Source of the DNA: Salticus scenicus
Lineage: Eukaryota > Arthropoda > Arachnida > Araneae > Salticidae
Direction of reading: 5' to 3'
Length of the DNA: 64,000 nt
Assembly: GCA_963930645.1 (NCBI GenBank)
Contig: OZ005651.1
Span: forward strand, 333,158,705 to 333,222,704
Positions 21,211 through 33,300 of the stretch are shown here, in pieces. The notes beneath the pieces are model-generated. The model saw nothing but the letters and a program-made list of their open reading frames with translations, was not told where the DNA came from and made no database searches. A program made the position numbers and the translations under genes. Position 1 is the first letter of the stretch, and each line of letters starts with the position of its first letter.

Positions 21211-22754
21211 ATAGTAAAAGTACAGACATTTTATTTCATTGTAATATTTATAATTATAGATGTTAGGAGGTAGTGGTGGCTTTAGTTGTCATAGTACTTT
21301 GATTGGGACTTGCTGAGCCTTGTGAATGATAGCTCCTAACTGAATTATTAACTAGTTATTTTGCATTCTTTTTGCCCCTTTATTTTTAGTGCACTGGATG
21401 TTTTATAACATTATGGCCTTATTTTGACATACTTATTTTAATATTTTAATAGTCGCACTTTTAATAGTCACGACGGTGAACTAAGCAAAAAAAATTTTTT
21501 TTTTTTTTTTTTTTTTGCTTTCTTATGAATTATAAGTTCCTAAAGAGCCTTCTGAAGTTTAATCAAATATACTACGTATTTTCCAACCATTTACTTTTTA
21601 AAAACCTTGGCTGAACCTTGACCACTTGTAAATTACTCTTCTTCGATTGCGAGAATATTTTACCACACTCACTAACCATAAAAGAATATTGTTAGTCTTG
21701 GAGAACACTTTATCCACCATGCTTTTCCTTGTAAATGAATTCTGTTATCTATTAATCTTCTTTCTACTTTTTTTTTCTTTGTTCAAATTACCCTGACTAA
21801 AAGAATTTGACTTTTTATTCTTTTTTGTCCCTTCCTTTTTTTTAAAAAATGTGTAAATATGGCAACAGACCAGCCTTTTTTGGCACCCTTCTGCATCTGG
21901 CGCCCAACTCTCCCCCCTCTAGTTTCGGCCCTGACTTCAACTGAGAACAATGTTTGTGATTTTACCATGTTTTTATTAACTCGCTTTCTTGTTTGTTTGT
22001 CCAGTACAAGTTTTGCAATCAGTTTTTAACTAACTTCCCGGCAAGCTAGTCATTTAAAACTTTTAGAATAGCTCAGAATATGATGACAAAGCATTCTTTT
22101 AATTCTTTTATTCAATTAATAAATGTTTGAAAATTTCTTATAATTGCTCTCTTTATTACGCATTTGATCATTTTCTTTCAAGTTGGTGGGATAATTAATC
22201 AAAAATTTTTTTAAAAAGTATTTATTAATACATAAATTGTCGAGTTTATATGATTCAACAGAAAATTTAAAAATGGGGTATATAAAAAGTTTTTATCATA
22301 TAATTATTTAGTTTTCACTCTTTAGAGGAAGAGTCACAACATGGTAAATTCAGTTTGGGACGAGGTCGGGCAGAATTATGATGTATTATCATCAAGGTAA
22401 CAACATATTAAAGCTGTGAAACACACTAGCTAAATGATCTTGAGAAAAATAGCCTTTCAGCAATAACTTAAATATAAGTTATTTCGAAGGAAGTCAAAGC
22501 TCCAGTTATGTACTTAATAACAGCACTGAAACTAGGATTTTTTCACCCCAGGGCAAGGAGAGGTTTTAGTGCCTTTCCCTCCTCCCATCCAAAGTTAAAA
22601 TTTCAAAGAATTTTATGAATTTTATAGTATTTATTTTAATTTCATTTACAAGAAATGATCATTGCATTTGATTCAAATTTGGACTTCTGATATTTTGATA
22701 AATTTACGCATTCTGAAATGTCCTACGACTTTATTTAATGAATGTGTTTGTATA
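21211..22754. other. no gene seen
   Basis: AT-rich with a poly-T run at 21497-21516. A patch at 21880-21940 ends TTTCGGCCCTG, which read inverted (CAGGGCCGAAACT) looks like a single hAT-type end. No partner was found. Confidence 0.5.
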
Positions 22755-22990
22755 TGTATGCGTCTCTATGGGACACAAATATTTTAGTTGTGCTAACTTA
22801 GGAATTTCTTGCATGGAATTCCATGAAACCCAGTATGCAGTTGAATTTTTACTTAAGCTGCTGCTAATTTGTTTTTGATGTGTATTGCTCAAATTGACAT
22901 GATACAATATTCCTTTATAGCTATATCTCAGCATCTCTAAAATGGAATTAAATTTTATACATTGTATGCTTGTTATGAAAAACTGGGTTT
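22755..22990. repeat. dispersed repeat, copy 2
   Basis: Second copy of the repeat at 18150-18395, same orientation. Confidence 0.75.
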
Positions 22991-23639
22991 ATGGAATGTT
23001 GCCCAATAGATCACACTACCATGTCTTTTTTAAGGATTTAATTTATTTCTATTGTTCAGCATTTTATGAGATGGAATTACATGAAAATTAACTGTATGGG
23101 AATCCTATTATCATTAAACATAATGATTCAGTACTGTAGTTTTTTTGGCCATGAAGTGGCACTCGGCACTGTAATACCGTTCTTTTCACAATATGCAGCA
23201 GAAAACTATCCTTAATTCTATGAAATGGAATTACATGAAATTTATTATGCAATATATTTTGTTGCATAATTGTAGTCATGAAAAAAAACCTTAATTCCAA
23301 ACTTAACTTAAAATCGTTATATATATATTTTTTTAGTGAATCCAATTTATGCCGTATGGTGCAAGCGGTGGATAAAAGTTTAACAGTAAACACTAATTTT
23401 CCTGAAGGTCCACTTGATTTTTCTGCCTAAAAAACCCGTAATCCTAAACTTTCATCAAAATCTTTACATATAATTCTGAGTAAAGCTAATTTTCACCATA
23501 TGTTGCAAATGGTAAAAGAAGGGTTAACAGTGAGCAACAATTTTCCTGAAGAGGAAGACAAGTTCAATCGATTTTTCATACAAAAAAAACTTTAACCCAA
23601 AATTTCATCGAAATTGTTACAGCCGTTTCCGAGAAACCC
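22991..23639. other. no gene seen; possibly the rest of the dispersed repeat
   Basis: Contains recurring words (GGAATTACATGAAA twice at 23074 and 23228; TAACAGT..ACAATTTTCCTGAA-like stretches at 23380 and 23525). These suggest internally repeated 3' UTR-type sequence of a retroelement. Confidence 0.4.
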
Positions 23640-23648
23640 AAGATATAT

Positions 23649-23975
23649 ATACAAGGTCTGTCCCGAAAGTAATGCACCCAATTTTCTTCTGCCGCGACTA
23701 TCCATCGCACAGGGTTGCCGCTTGCACGGAAGGGTGTGTGGAGGCTTGGGAACACAGCACTGGTCGGCTCCGAGCTCCTGCAGAGTCACAGTGCCTGTTT
23801 CATTGAACCATTGTGTGAGTGATCGGTCGAAATCAAGATGGAAAAAACTCTCGAGCAGAATTGTTGCAGTGCTGTGAGGGTGATCCGACTTTTTGGATAA
23901 TGTGGTAAGTGGTGACGAATCTTGGATCTTCTTGTACGACCCAGAAACAAAAAGACAGAATGCAGAGTGACTCAT
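23649..23975 (+). pseudogene. mariner-like element, internally deleted
   Basis: TA is followed by CAAGGTCTGTCCCGAAAGTA, a mariner-type end. An ATG at about 23838 begins MEKTLEQNCCSAVRVIRLFG. This jumps directly to SGDESWIFLYDPETKRQNAE (23911-23971), the part of mariner transposase around the second catalytic Asp (conserved 'DE' then 'YDPETK'). The central part and the C-terminus with the third catalytic Asp are missing, so the copy is an internal deletion with a lost right end. The region is richer in G+C than its flanks. Confidence 0.75.
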
Positions 23976-24627
23976 TAGGAATTAAAAAAAAAAAAGTACT
24001 GTAACTACACATATCAACAAGCCAATTATCGAGGAATTATCTTTCGATTAAAATGTATAAAGCTGCTTTCATTACTAAGGAAATGATCAAATATCACTTG
24101 AATACAAAAGTTTAAGTTTGGGAGAAACAATAAAGATAAGGCCCCATTATCAAATGCTGCCCCGGGGCCCCCAAGTTTGTAGTTACGGCTCTGTAAATCA
24201 TTTTTAAAGTACTTAAAAATGTATTTACTAATACACTAATTTAAAAATTTAAAAATACAAGAAATAGATTAATAATTTTTAACTATACTCTATAACAAAA
24301 AAATTAAAAAATGACGCACCAAGAAGGAGTAATGCAAACTGGACACAAATTGACATACATACAGGTTTCGATGAAAAATGCAAAATTTTAAAGCTTAGCT
24401 GACATCGAATGACCATGCGATGTTACAGCGCATCTTAACTGTGCAATGGGCAGAATATTAAAAATGAGAAATTTTGATTCCAGGTCATGAATTCTTTGAG
24501 AATTTTATTCTGTTTACTCAGAAAGACAGTAAGTATGCCTCGCATACAGGTGCATAAACAACATGCGCAGATGTCAGCATTTGAGTGTGGTGTGCAGCTG
24601 GGCTGAAAGAAGCCAGTTGGTCTAATC
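23976..24627. other. no gene seen; single hAT-type end fragment at ~24140-24193
   Basis: GGCCCCATTATCAAATGC and CCCCGGGGCCCCCAAG up to TACGGCTCTG look like the right end of a hAT-type element (inverted: CAGAGCCGTAAC). The left end was not found. Confidence 0.4.
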
Positions 24628-24795
24628 CAGTGGTGCCAGATGTGGCCGTTTTTTAGTCAATAGTCACCAATAGTTTTGAGAAGTGACATTTGATATATAT
24701 AATAGACTATCAATCTTCGAAGCAATTAGCCAAACATTACAAATAAAAATTATTGGTGACTATTGATAAAAAAAAGGCCAAATCTGGCAACCCTG
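24628..24795. mobile_element. hAT-type MITE with 8-bp target duplication
   Basis: Ends CAGTGGTGCCAGATG and ATCTGGCAACCCTG. The inverted pairing extends ~45 bases (AGTCACCAATAG against its mirror). Flanks are GTCTAATC (24620-24627) and GTCTGATC (24796-24803), identical at seven of eight bases. 168 bp, non-coding. Confidence 0.92.
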
Positions 24796-24871
24796 GTCTG
24801 ATCTGCGAATTTTTGACAACTGGATAGGAGCAGTACCACTATTAGATGATATTGGTGGGAATGGGTGAACC

Positions 24872-25318
24872 ATGGCTGAACACAGCATCAGGGAGGAAGC
24901 ATTTCTCCTAAAGAGAGGACAGAAAGTGAGAAACAATCAATCGCAAAGTGGTACTCAAAGCTCCAATTCATCATTATCGATGATCCTATTAGCAACTGAT
25001 ACTTCATTGACTTCAAAGACCCTTAATAGGCAGCTTAGTGAAGTGGGGTTGAGCTCAGTCCCTGGATCTCTCTTACATTGAGGACGTTTCGAGCAACATA
25101 AAAAAGGGTCCTACAAACAGCTCTGGATTTTGCCAATCTAACGCACCAATTAGACAGAATTTGGCACAATACTTCACAGGAGCACATCTGCCATTGTGAA
25201 GACCTTTCTCTTGATTAAATCCTTCAAATTTTCTGAAACTGTAATCAATTGTTTTTCTCCAGATGTACATCATATCTACCAATTTTTGTCCCATTCGGAT
25301 AATTCCTTCTTGGTGCAT
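24872..25318 (+). pseudogene. Tc1-like transposase fragment
   Basis: The + strand frame 24872-25081 includes SLTSKTLNRQLSEVGLSS, which resembles the second helix-turn-helix of Tc1-like transposases ('S..T..R.L...GL..R.P'). The preceding MAEHSIREEAFLLKRG may or may not belong. Beyond 25081 the - strand (25318 to 25073) reads IRMGQKLVDMMYIWRKTIDY, vaguely like the Tc1 'YVWRK' region but in the opposite direction. The locus may therefore be rearranged like the palindromic element at 11291. The catalytic DDE residues are not visible. A weak call, based on one motif. Confidence 0.4.
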
Positions 25319-25342
25319 TTTTTTTTTTATAGAGTGTATTTA

Positions 25343-25562
25343 CAGTTGGCAGCAAAATTATTGAAGCACACATCCACATTTTTCATATTTTGTTTTTTTT
25401 TTGGTTTGATTGCTAATTTTTATGATCAATTTACTCTTTTTTATAAATAGCATAAAGACTAAGATCATGACTCAACAAATATTTACATAACAAAACAGTG
25501 TTAGGTGCACATATTTTAAATAGGAATTATTGCTAGCGTTTCAATAATTTTGCTGCCGACTA
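25343..25562. mobile_element. MITE, Tc1/mariner type
   Basis: TA at 25341 precedes CAGTTGGCAGCAAAATTATT. The mirror end AATAATTTTGCTGCCGACTA is followed by TA at 25563. The ends pair over about 25 bases. 220 bp, AT-rich interior, no coding. Confidence 0.87.
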
Positions 25563-26202
25563 TATGTGTGATGTGTATTTCAAGTGTTCAAAAATGAGTT
25601 TCAAGTTTAGCGTTTGTAGTTTATTCTTTAACACTTATCACACACATGCACAAAATTATAAAAATAATACAGTTCTGCAGATACCATACTAACCGTCTGT
25701 TCTCATCTAAATCTCCATACATTTCAATAACTTCTTCAAAACATCTGCAAGGGAAAATTATTAATTATCAGTTTAAGTTCACAGTCTATATCAAAAGGAT
25801 GTGAGTAATCAAAATATATGAATCACGCATCTGATTATTCTCGGAAAGGGAGCCTGCTTTTCACAGCTTCTATTCTAAATAATAATAGTATTTGATGTTT
25901 TTTGTTAATTGTTTCAGTGTGATATGGATGTTTATTTTACTAATAATTTGGGTAAGCATATATTCATTAGGGGTATATTAGCAAACAAATTCTGCTTATT
26001 AAGGTAAAATTTTTTTGAAAGATGTTCTCAAGTTGACCCGACTCGTTGAAAACTGAACCTGATCTGAACTCGACCCGCACAAAATATAAATCAGTAAACC
26101 CGACTTGAAAGAGAAAGAGCTTATTCAACCAGACCTGACCCATAGGTTGGGTTAGGTTCACACAAAACAATTCTCTCATTGTTATGGTCTGTGTACAGAA
26201 TT
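25563..26202. other. no gene; repeat patch at ~26025-26160
   Basis: The patch contains GACCCGACTCG, CTCGACCCGC, ACCCGACTTG and TTGGGTTAGGTTC. These recurrent CGACCCG words suggest a decayed DNA-element end. The rest is AT-rich. Confidence 0.4.
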
Positions 26203-26463
26203 CAGGGATGAAACTTTTCGGGGGCTATCCCTAAATTCAAGGTTTTTAAAATTTTTAGTGTCTCCAAATTTCATGATAAATTATTTCATTTTTATAAAAA
26301 TTTCTCATTTTGAGTGTTTAATTTAATTTGCCTTATAATGTATTAAAACCCTACGAACATCACTTATTATAAGTAGGCATATAATATATCATTGATCCAT
26401 TTTCCCTCTCTGCATGCACGTAACAGTTTCAGGGTTTTTGCATATTAGGCAGTTTCACCCCTG
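26203..26463. mobile_element. hAT-type MITE with 6-bp target duplication
   Basis: Ends CAGGGATGAAACT and AGTTTCACCCCTG. AGAATT is duplicated exactly at 26197-26202 and 26464-26469. 261 bp, non-coding. Its ends resemble those of the element at 48775-48919. Confidence 0.9.
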
Positions 26464-26579
26464 AGAATTTTATGTACGATGATAGTGGCAGCAGAAATTA
26501 CCCAGACTGATTTGCAAGTTTATACACATGTTCAGGTACTATACAGAAATAGCTATATAGTTTTTTATGTTTATACTGT

Positions 26580-26960
26580 TTATGGTTTGTGTACAGGGTC
26601 ATGCCAAAGCATTTATGATTACGGCCTATTGACAGAATTTCTTTTTAAATACATTTTAATGAGGTTACACTGCATTTAAGAAAATGAAATAAACATCCAT
26701 TATTGAGATGCTTGAAGGCATATTTTCTATAGAAGAATGTGGGCTTAGACAAAATAATAATTAATGTACAGGGTCTTACAAAAGTGTTTTGACAGTGATA
26801 TGTAATCATCCAAATTATGTCAAATTTCAAATAATTATTCTTGAGCTACATAGAATAAGTTGTATATTTTTACTGATGTGTATTTATGGCTGGTTTACAG
26901 GGACACCTGAAAACATTTCGTAACATTAGAGTCTATGGACAGATATTTTTAAAGTGCAAG
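26580..26960. repeat. three related blocks
   Basis: GTACAGGGTCATGCCAAAGC (26593), GTACAGGGTCTTACAAAAGT (26767) and TTACAGGGACACCTGAAAAC (26898) each start a similar block of 130-180 bases. The blocks mention 'gacag' about 45 bases on. Probably 3' UTR repeats of a retroelement. Confidence 0.5.
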
Positions 26961-27171
26961 AGCGTTAAATTAAACAACATACTTTATGGGTTAAAAATAC
27001 TCAAATGCCTTATGATATTTTTTTCTTTTTCTTTATGAAATGATTTCTTTTAATTTAATTTAGTTACACAGTCATTAATTATTTAATGTTCGGAAAGTTG
27101 AGTGGAGTCACTCCATACTTTTTATTACCGTAATTAATGTATCTGTTTTATAGGAGTGTAAACTTTCTTGA
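26961..27171. other. no gene seen
   Basis: AT-rich spacer before the foldback element. Confidence 0.5.
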
Positions 27172-28150
27172 AATAAAATATTTTTGTAAAAAAAATAGAA
27201 CTGACTCCAAAAAGGAAAAAGTAACTACTATTCAAACAACTAAAAATGAAAGAAAATTGGCAGTAAATAGAACTGTAAATTGCGCCTAAAAGTATAAAAT
27301 AATTTCCTTTGCCAAAAAACATAAATACTACAATTAAACATAACTTTTGAAGTCGGCACAGAATTAAAATTTATTTAGTTTTTAAAGGTTTGTTTTTAGA
27401 CTGCTAGCTACAAATGCTGTTGTCTCGAATGATCCATTTTCATGTTTCCTTTTATTATTTTATCACTGTGTACAATTGGTCCATAGGTTGCATCTACATA
27501 GGAAAGTGAACATTTTTACAATTCGGTATTTATGTTTCTATGAAGTTACTAAAGTTTTCTTTGTAAACTTGATATAACTTTGATAATTATCATCATTGGC
27601 GGCTTTTGGATTTGGCGATCAAAACATAATGCAAAAATATACACGCGAGATATATATTTTTATAATATATATTGTACAAAATAATGTTTCATACTCTTGA
27701 CTGTTATAAGCATGATTTCTCAAAGGAATTAAATATGTTTACCGATATAATTTGGCAATTTTTTTTCACCGAGGATGCCATATAGCAGCAGCTCTGCCAA
27801 CTTTTGTAGTTTACAAAATCTTATTTGTTTATTTGAATCAAAGTAGTTTTCGGCTGTGTTTTGCAGATGCCAAAGTGATTTGTATTTTGTAGATGTATTT
27901 TAAATAGAATTTGATTTTTGTATTGAATAAAGGTATCAATTTTAATTTAATTTTGCGCCGACTTCAAAAGTTACGTTTAATTGTAGTAGCTAGGTTTTTT
28001 GGTGAAGGGAATTATTTTATACTTTTAGGCACAATTTACAGTTCCATTTACTGCCAATTTTCTTTCATTTTTAGTTGTCTGAATAGTAGTTGCTTTTTGG
28101 AGTCGGTTCTATTTTTTTTTTTTTTTTACAAAAATATTGTATTTTTTTCT
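27172..28150. mobile_element. foldback element with ~200-bp arms
   Basis: The left arm (27172-27375) and right arm (27935-28150) are inverted copies of about 85-90% identity. The same 45-residue frame (GNYFILLG.IYSSIYCQFSF) can be read from the left arm on the - strand and the right arm on the + strand. It is a mirror of shared DNA, not necessarily a gene. The spacer of ~560 bases is AT-rich and non-coding. The inner arm edges carry the word TTTTGAAGTCGG, also found in the retroelement 3' ends at 29149 and 30119. Confidence 0.82.
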
Positions 28151-28559
28151 TTTTAGTGAAAATTTTTTCAAGTAGCAGAACATCAGAGGACGTTCAACGA
28201 CGGTTTGACAAATCACAACCCACAAGAAAAGTGACGCAACTCAAAAAATAGTAATTTCGAGTTTATGTCACTGAAAAATGTATGAAATGCCCCCAATATG
28301 AACAAAAAGTTACATCTTCCTCTAAAAAATTATCCACTCGAGAGACATTTGTGTCAATTTTATTCTAGTCAATGTCTTATCTTTAAGTTGATTTTTCTTA
28401 AATACTGCATTTTTGAATTGTGTCACTTTTCTTGCCTTTATCGGATATGAGAAAAGTTTATCTATTGAATTACCACGCATTAAATTAAAAAGGCTTTAGA
28501 AATGTAAAGAATGGATACGCTGTATTCGTAACCAAAAATTCCGTTAGGCATGTATTGAA
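28151..28559. other. no gene seen
   Basis: AT-rich sequence between the foldback element and the retroelement 3' ends. Confidence 0.5.
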
Positions 28560-29160
28560 CTTTACAGTGAATATGTGTCATCCGCTACGCTGGAACGCGT
28601 GCAGCGTAAAGTTCAAGCAAAGATCAAAATATGCATTGCAGCTGACGGACAGAAGTTTCAACAACGAAATAAATGCTTTTTGATTTGTTTATAGTGTAGA
28701 AAACTGTAAATAAACAGATGCACATTTAAACATACTGTTTTTAAAATTTATGTCTACAAGGTGTTTTTTCAATACTAAATCAATCATGGTGTACAACTTT
28801 GTAATTTACCTTTTCTCTCATAAATTATATTGTCCTGAGATAGAAACACTAACTCTGCTATCTTCCCACCAAGTGGCGCTGTAAGGGGTCATATCTTGTA
28901 GCGCATGGCCACTTTACATTACTTACATATTACTTTTACGAGTGTAGAGGCAGTCGTTCAGCAGTTAGAGTGAGAACGGACTTTTGTGAATACCCTGTAA
29001 TTTGTTTAGATATTAATGAAATCAAAATGAGACTTATTTCAGGTGAAGATCTTTGTGACAAAATTTTTTTTTTTTACGCAGTTATAAGCTAACAAACCTC
29101 AACTACAACAACAAAAAACATGATTTCAATGGAGAACCTCCTCCTTTATGAAGTCGGTTT
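28560..29160 (+). mobile_element. non-LTR retroelement 3' end, copy 1
   Basis: Shares a succession of words with 29215-30130: CATCCGCTACGCT, TGTAATTTACC, AGTGGCGCTGTA, GACCACTTTAC-type, CAGCAGTTAGA and ACCCTGTA. It ends GAGAACCTCCTCC, then GAAGTCGGTTT, a 3' terminus repeated at 30095-30130. No coding part survives. The family is inferred to be LINE-like from the shared, one-sided 3' ends. Confidence 0.65.
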
Positions 29161-29214
29161 AAAACGTTTATACGTTAATCGATGTGATCGCTTACAATAA
29201 CCATACTTTGAATT

Positions 29215-30130
29215 TTACAAAGCGTAAATGTCACCCGCTACGCTACAACGTATGCAATGTTGTTGAAGTGTGCAGGAAATAAGAATTTGCGGACAAACGA
29301 ATGATCGTTTTAATCGTTCTACTTTTAGCATCATTGTCTACAAACTATCTTTTCGTTCTAAATCGATGATATTCTGTAACTTTGTAATTCACTTTTTTCC
29401 CCTATCTTGAATCGTTTTCAAGATAGGAATGCTAACTCCACTGTTTTCCACCAGATGGCGCTGTAGGTGGTTGAATCCCGTTGCACATGACCACTTTACT
29501 ATACCTACATACAACTTTTATGACTATAGCTGCAGCCATTTAGCAGTTAGAAGATTCGGGACTCACTGTTTTGGGTACCCTGTATTTTCTTTTGATTGTA
29601 AAGATATTGCAATAGGACCCATTTCAGACCAAGACCTTTACAACAAAACAAAAAGTATCAAAATCGGAGCATCAGTTCAGGAGTTATGAGCTAACAAACA
29701 AACAAACAACAAAAAAATATTATAGTTTTAAAAAATTAAAGAACACGCTTTTATAGAAATGTGAACTAAAAAGCACAAAATATCTATCTTAGTATTAAAA
29801 TGCAGGGTAAGAGAAAATCGTGTGAGTGACACACCATAATATTTACATACATTTAAATCTTTAATTAAAATAATTTAGAATTAAACAAAAACCATTTTTA
29901 AAAAATCTCCCCTGACTGGGATCGAACGCTAGACCTTTAGGTTTGTAGCGCGGAGCTATACCTCAACGCCACGGCGTTCACGTAGGGGAAGTCTTTTTTT
30001 ACAATATAGATTTTTTGTTTGCTCTCAGAGCGGTTACCAACATACATACATACATACAGGTGAAGCTAATAAAAGTGTGTTAAAAACATACGGTTTGAAT
30101 TGAGAACCTCCTCCTCTTTTGAAGTCGGTT
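29215..30130 (+). mobile_element. non-LTR retroelement 3' end, copy 2
   Basis: Collinear with copy 1 at ~70% identity up to about 29700, then interrupted by unrelated sequence including a tRNA-like SINE (29905-29990). It finishes with the same terminus, GAGAACCTCCTCC...GAAGTCGGTT, at 30101-30130. A short ATAC microsatellite lies at 30041-30058. Confidence 0.62.
29905..29990 (-). repeat. tRNA-derived SINE head
   Basis: On the - strand GTGGCGTTGAGGTATAGCTC (A-box part) and GCGTTCGATCCCAGTC (B box) are correctly spaced. The acceptor stem does not pair, so this is a tRNA-derived repeat, not a tRNA gene. Confidence 0.55.
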
Positions 30131-31647
30131 AATAAAAAATAAGTATTATGTAATAAATTTTAGGTTTCAATTGACAAACCCCGAATGAAGTGACCCTATA
30201 GGGCTCTTAAATTTTATTTTACAAGACAACTGAAGTGTTTTTAATCGGTGTACATTTCTAATTATTTGTAAATTATGGATGTCCTGCTTTTGAGTTGCTG
30301 CATCTCTTATGAAGAAACTTTTTTCGATAAAAATTTTCATCAGACTAAATCAGTGGTAGTCTACATTTTTATACCTTCTGCCCACTTTTGTATCTCTGTT
30401 AGAAGAAAAATTTTTAACCATCATAGTAATGGTAATTTATAAAGTAGGGAAGTAACTTTATAAAATTTATAAAGCAAAATTATAGCAAGTTAAACAGGCA
30501 TGAAAGTGCAAATTGGTCAAAAAAGCTGAACTTATGCGTAGTATAAAATTATAGCAAGTTGTGTATGCAACATGTATAAGTGTATATAATATCATATGTT
30601 ATATATATTTATTTTTAAAAGAGAAAAATGAATGCATATAAAAGAAATGGGAAATTAAAGCAAAAAATAATCTTAATCATTCTTACCCGAAAGAAATTCT
30701 TCAAATTTTTGGCAAAAATAAACTTTGAAATTATACATAAATTTTAAAAAGATGTGTATTTTTTATTTATTTATTTATTTATTTTTTCAAAATGTACTAA
30801 AATCTCAAATGAGTGAAAAAAATTGCATAATTTAGCTATTAGTTACAATTAACCTTTTTTTTTTTGTAACAGTTGTAAAATCTAATTAGAATGCCATAAT
30901 TAGACATTCTGTCACAATAATATCACATTATTTTAGCAATAATCAGACTCCAGAAAACCAAGAATTATGTTGATTTTTGGAAAGGTGATTATTGCGCATC
31001 ACTACATCACCAGTAGTAGGGATATTAAAATAGTGTAGTACCATTTGCTATTCCATAGCTGCCAACTTTGCAGCTTTAGAAATAATAGTACTTGAAAATA
31101 GAAAGAAAGAAAATACACCCAAAATAGGAAAATTAAATAACTAAATTTTTAAAACTATTTTAAGATAAATTTGTTATTTTAATATAAAATGTCTGATATT
31201 TTATAGCACATTTAAAGTTTAATAAGATGATAATAATAATGATGATAAAGTCTTTTCTCTAGTAAGTTTATGACATAAAATCAGCATAAGCCAGCATTTT
31301 TTTTTCTTTTTGTAATTTAATGCATGAATATACTCTTACTCCAAGTCAGTATTTCTAAAATATGTATTTCACCAGTCTAATTAATTAATTAAAGGACGCA
31401 GTATTTTTGATTTTGAAAGAAAAAAAAAATCACACTAATGTTATGTATTAGAATTCTACATTGCAGATTTCGTATCTTACATTTTCAGCTACTGATATAA
31501 TGTATCTTGCATAAAGCCTAACATATCTTTTGTTTCGTGATATAGTATGTATTTTAAACTAATTGAGGAAAAACAAATAGCTTCATCAATTTCAGTAATA
31601 AAGTCTAGAAAATAGAAATAATTACATATGGGGGAAATATTGAACAC
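30131..31647. other. no gene seen
   Basis: AT-rich DNA with simple runs (TTTA near 30765; TAA near 31225). A G-run ends it at 31660-31670. Confidence 0.55.
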
Positions 31648-32029
31648 TTCTATTGAGAAAGGGGGGGGGGGATAAAGAAAATAAGTATATATGAGTGAGA
31701 AATATCAAACAATTTTACTTCTTTATAGGTTATAGAATCTAATAAAGCAATTTTTAAAATACATATTGACATTTATGTTGTAGATGGAGGGATACTGGGA
31801 AACAAAAGGCTTCTGTAGAGCATTTAATCACTGATTGCTAATTAAAGATAAGGAAAAGGGAGAGCAAGATTAAAAAAAATAATTATATGAGCAAGCAATA
31901 TTGAACAATTTTTTCTTTATAGGTTCTAGAATCTCATAAAGCAAGTTTAAAATGAATAACGATATTTATGTGCTGGATGGAGAAAGATTAGGAATCTGAA
32001 GGTTTCTGTGGAGCGTTCTATCACCGATC

Positions 32030-32040
<11 letters not shown>
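31648..32040. repeat. tandem duplication, ~200-bp unit, two copies
   Basis: Copy 1 (31648-31843) and copy 2 (31852-32040) share TTTATAGGTT.TAGAATCT, TAAAGCAA.TTTAAAAT and TTCTGTGGAGCGTT / TTCTGTAGAGCATT, followed by ATCAC.GAT. About 75-80% identity. No coding. A poly-T run follows at 32034-32060. Confidence 0.8.
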
Positions 32041-32060
<20 letters not shown>

Positions 32061-32309
32061 AACGAATTATATCCGCGACGTTTTTAAAAGCGGGAGAAAT
32101 TAATAAAATCGGAAGACAAAAGACTAACTTGAAAATAGGGGAATTTCTGCCAAAACACGAAAAGTTTGGAACCTATGCTATTCCCTCCTTTCCCCTCTCC
32201 CTCAAGTCCTCCAGATGTATAAAATAGTAATAATAATAAATGTCTATGTGGATTATTCTCTAAAGGCTAAAGGCATTACAATTTTGCTAAAGTTCCTGTT
32301 TTAAGTTTA

Positions 32310-32564
32310 TTAATTCTTTGTGCAGGATGATTTTATGACAATTTCTTTAGTCGATTGAAGGCAGCAAGAAGGCTTTTGACCAAGCTTTCTTAAGCTTTTC
32401 GACCTTACTGCTTCGGGCCAGCACGGTTGGTTGGTTGGATTTAACTTAGTACTAGTGCTGCACAATGGGCAATTGGTGATCAGGGTTACCTTAAGGATGA
32501 TCCGGAGACATGCCATCACAATTTTGATTCTCCACGTAAGGGATGGCTTCCCAACTTTGGTCAC
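32310..32564 (-). pseudogene. possible LINE ORF2 C-terminal fragment
   Basis: The - strand frame reads RIKIVMACLRIILKVTLITN and then CPLCSTST. In several arthropod LINEs, a 'H..  ..L..I....  CPLC' stretch forms the C-terminal zinc-knuckle-like end of ORF2 after the RNase H-like domain. The 84-codon frame has no reverse transcriptase motif and no support besides this motif. The + strand of the same region has an equally long open frame. Low confidence. Confidence 0.3.
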
Positions 32565-33300
32565 CCCCAGGGGTATAATTTGGATGAAAGCATGGAGGAC
32601 ACTGCGGTCGCGACCTGGGAGTAAGGATAAGAATGGAGACGGCTAGAACCTGTTTTCAATGGAGAAAAAGTGAAGTAACTGTATGAGGTCCTTTTAACTG
32701 ATGTCCCTTTAACTGGGCACCCAAAACATTCGCTTAAATTCTATTGCCGTGAGTGATAAATGTATGAAAAAATGATAATTATTTAGTAAAATAATTACCA
32801 CAAATCATGATTTATCCTTCAAAAATACTGAAAAATGTTTTTGTTTAGCGCATCAATTTTTTTACATTTTTTTTTTTTTTTAATAATAAAATAAAATAAA
32901 GGAGCTTTTAGTGTTAAATATATTTTTTTTTTCCTTTTCTTTTTTTCATACCGTAAAATTACACAGCCGCCTGGAATAACTTTCTTATTTAAAGTGATAT
33001 ATCACACTGAAAAAGCTAAAAACTCATAAGAAATATATTCTTTAAGATTATCTCAAATATAAAATAAATTGGCAAGAATATAGTTTGCTTTCTATTTGAA
33101 ATTGTGATAATGATAAAAATAATGATTTTTATTACTTTTTTCTATTCAGAAGAAGAAAGTATTGAATTCGTGAAAATTTTTGATATCTGGTTTTTGATGC
33201 ATTTACACGTTTTGCAATGTCTTGAAAATGATTTGACCCTTTTTAAAAATGCATGTCTGTCTGTGTATCATGCATGTGTCATCAAAATTCTGTGGGTGCT
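32565..33300. other. no gene seen
   Basis: A slightly G+C-richer patch to 32650, then AT-rich DNA with T-runs. Confidence 0.5.

Noticed and set aside
29905..29990. tRNA gene on the - strand
   Set aside because: A and B boxes are present but the acceptor stem does not pair; treated as a tRNA-derived SINE head.
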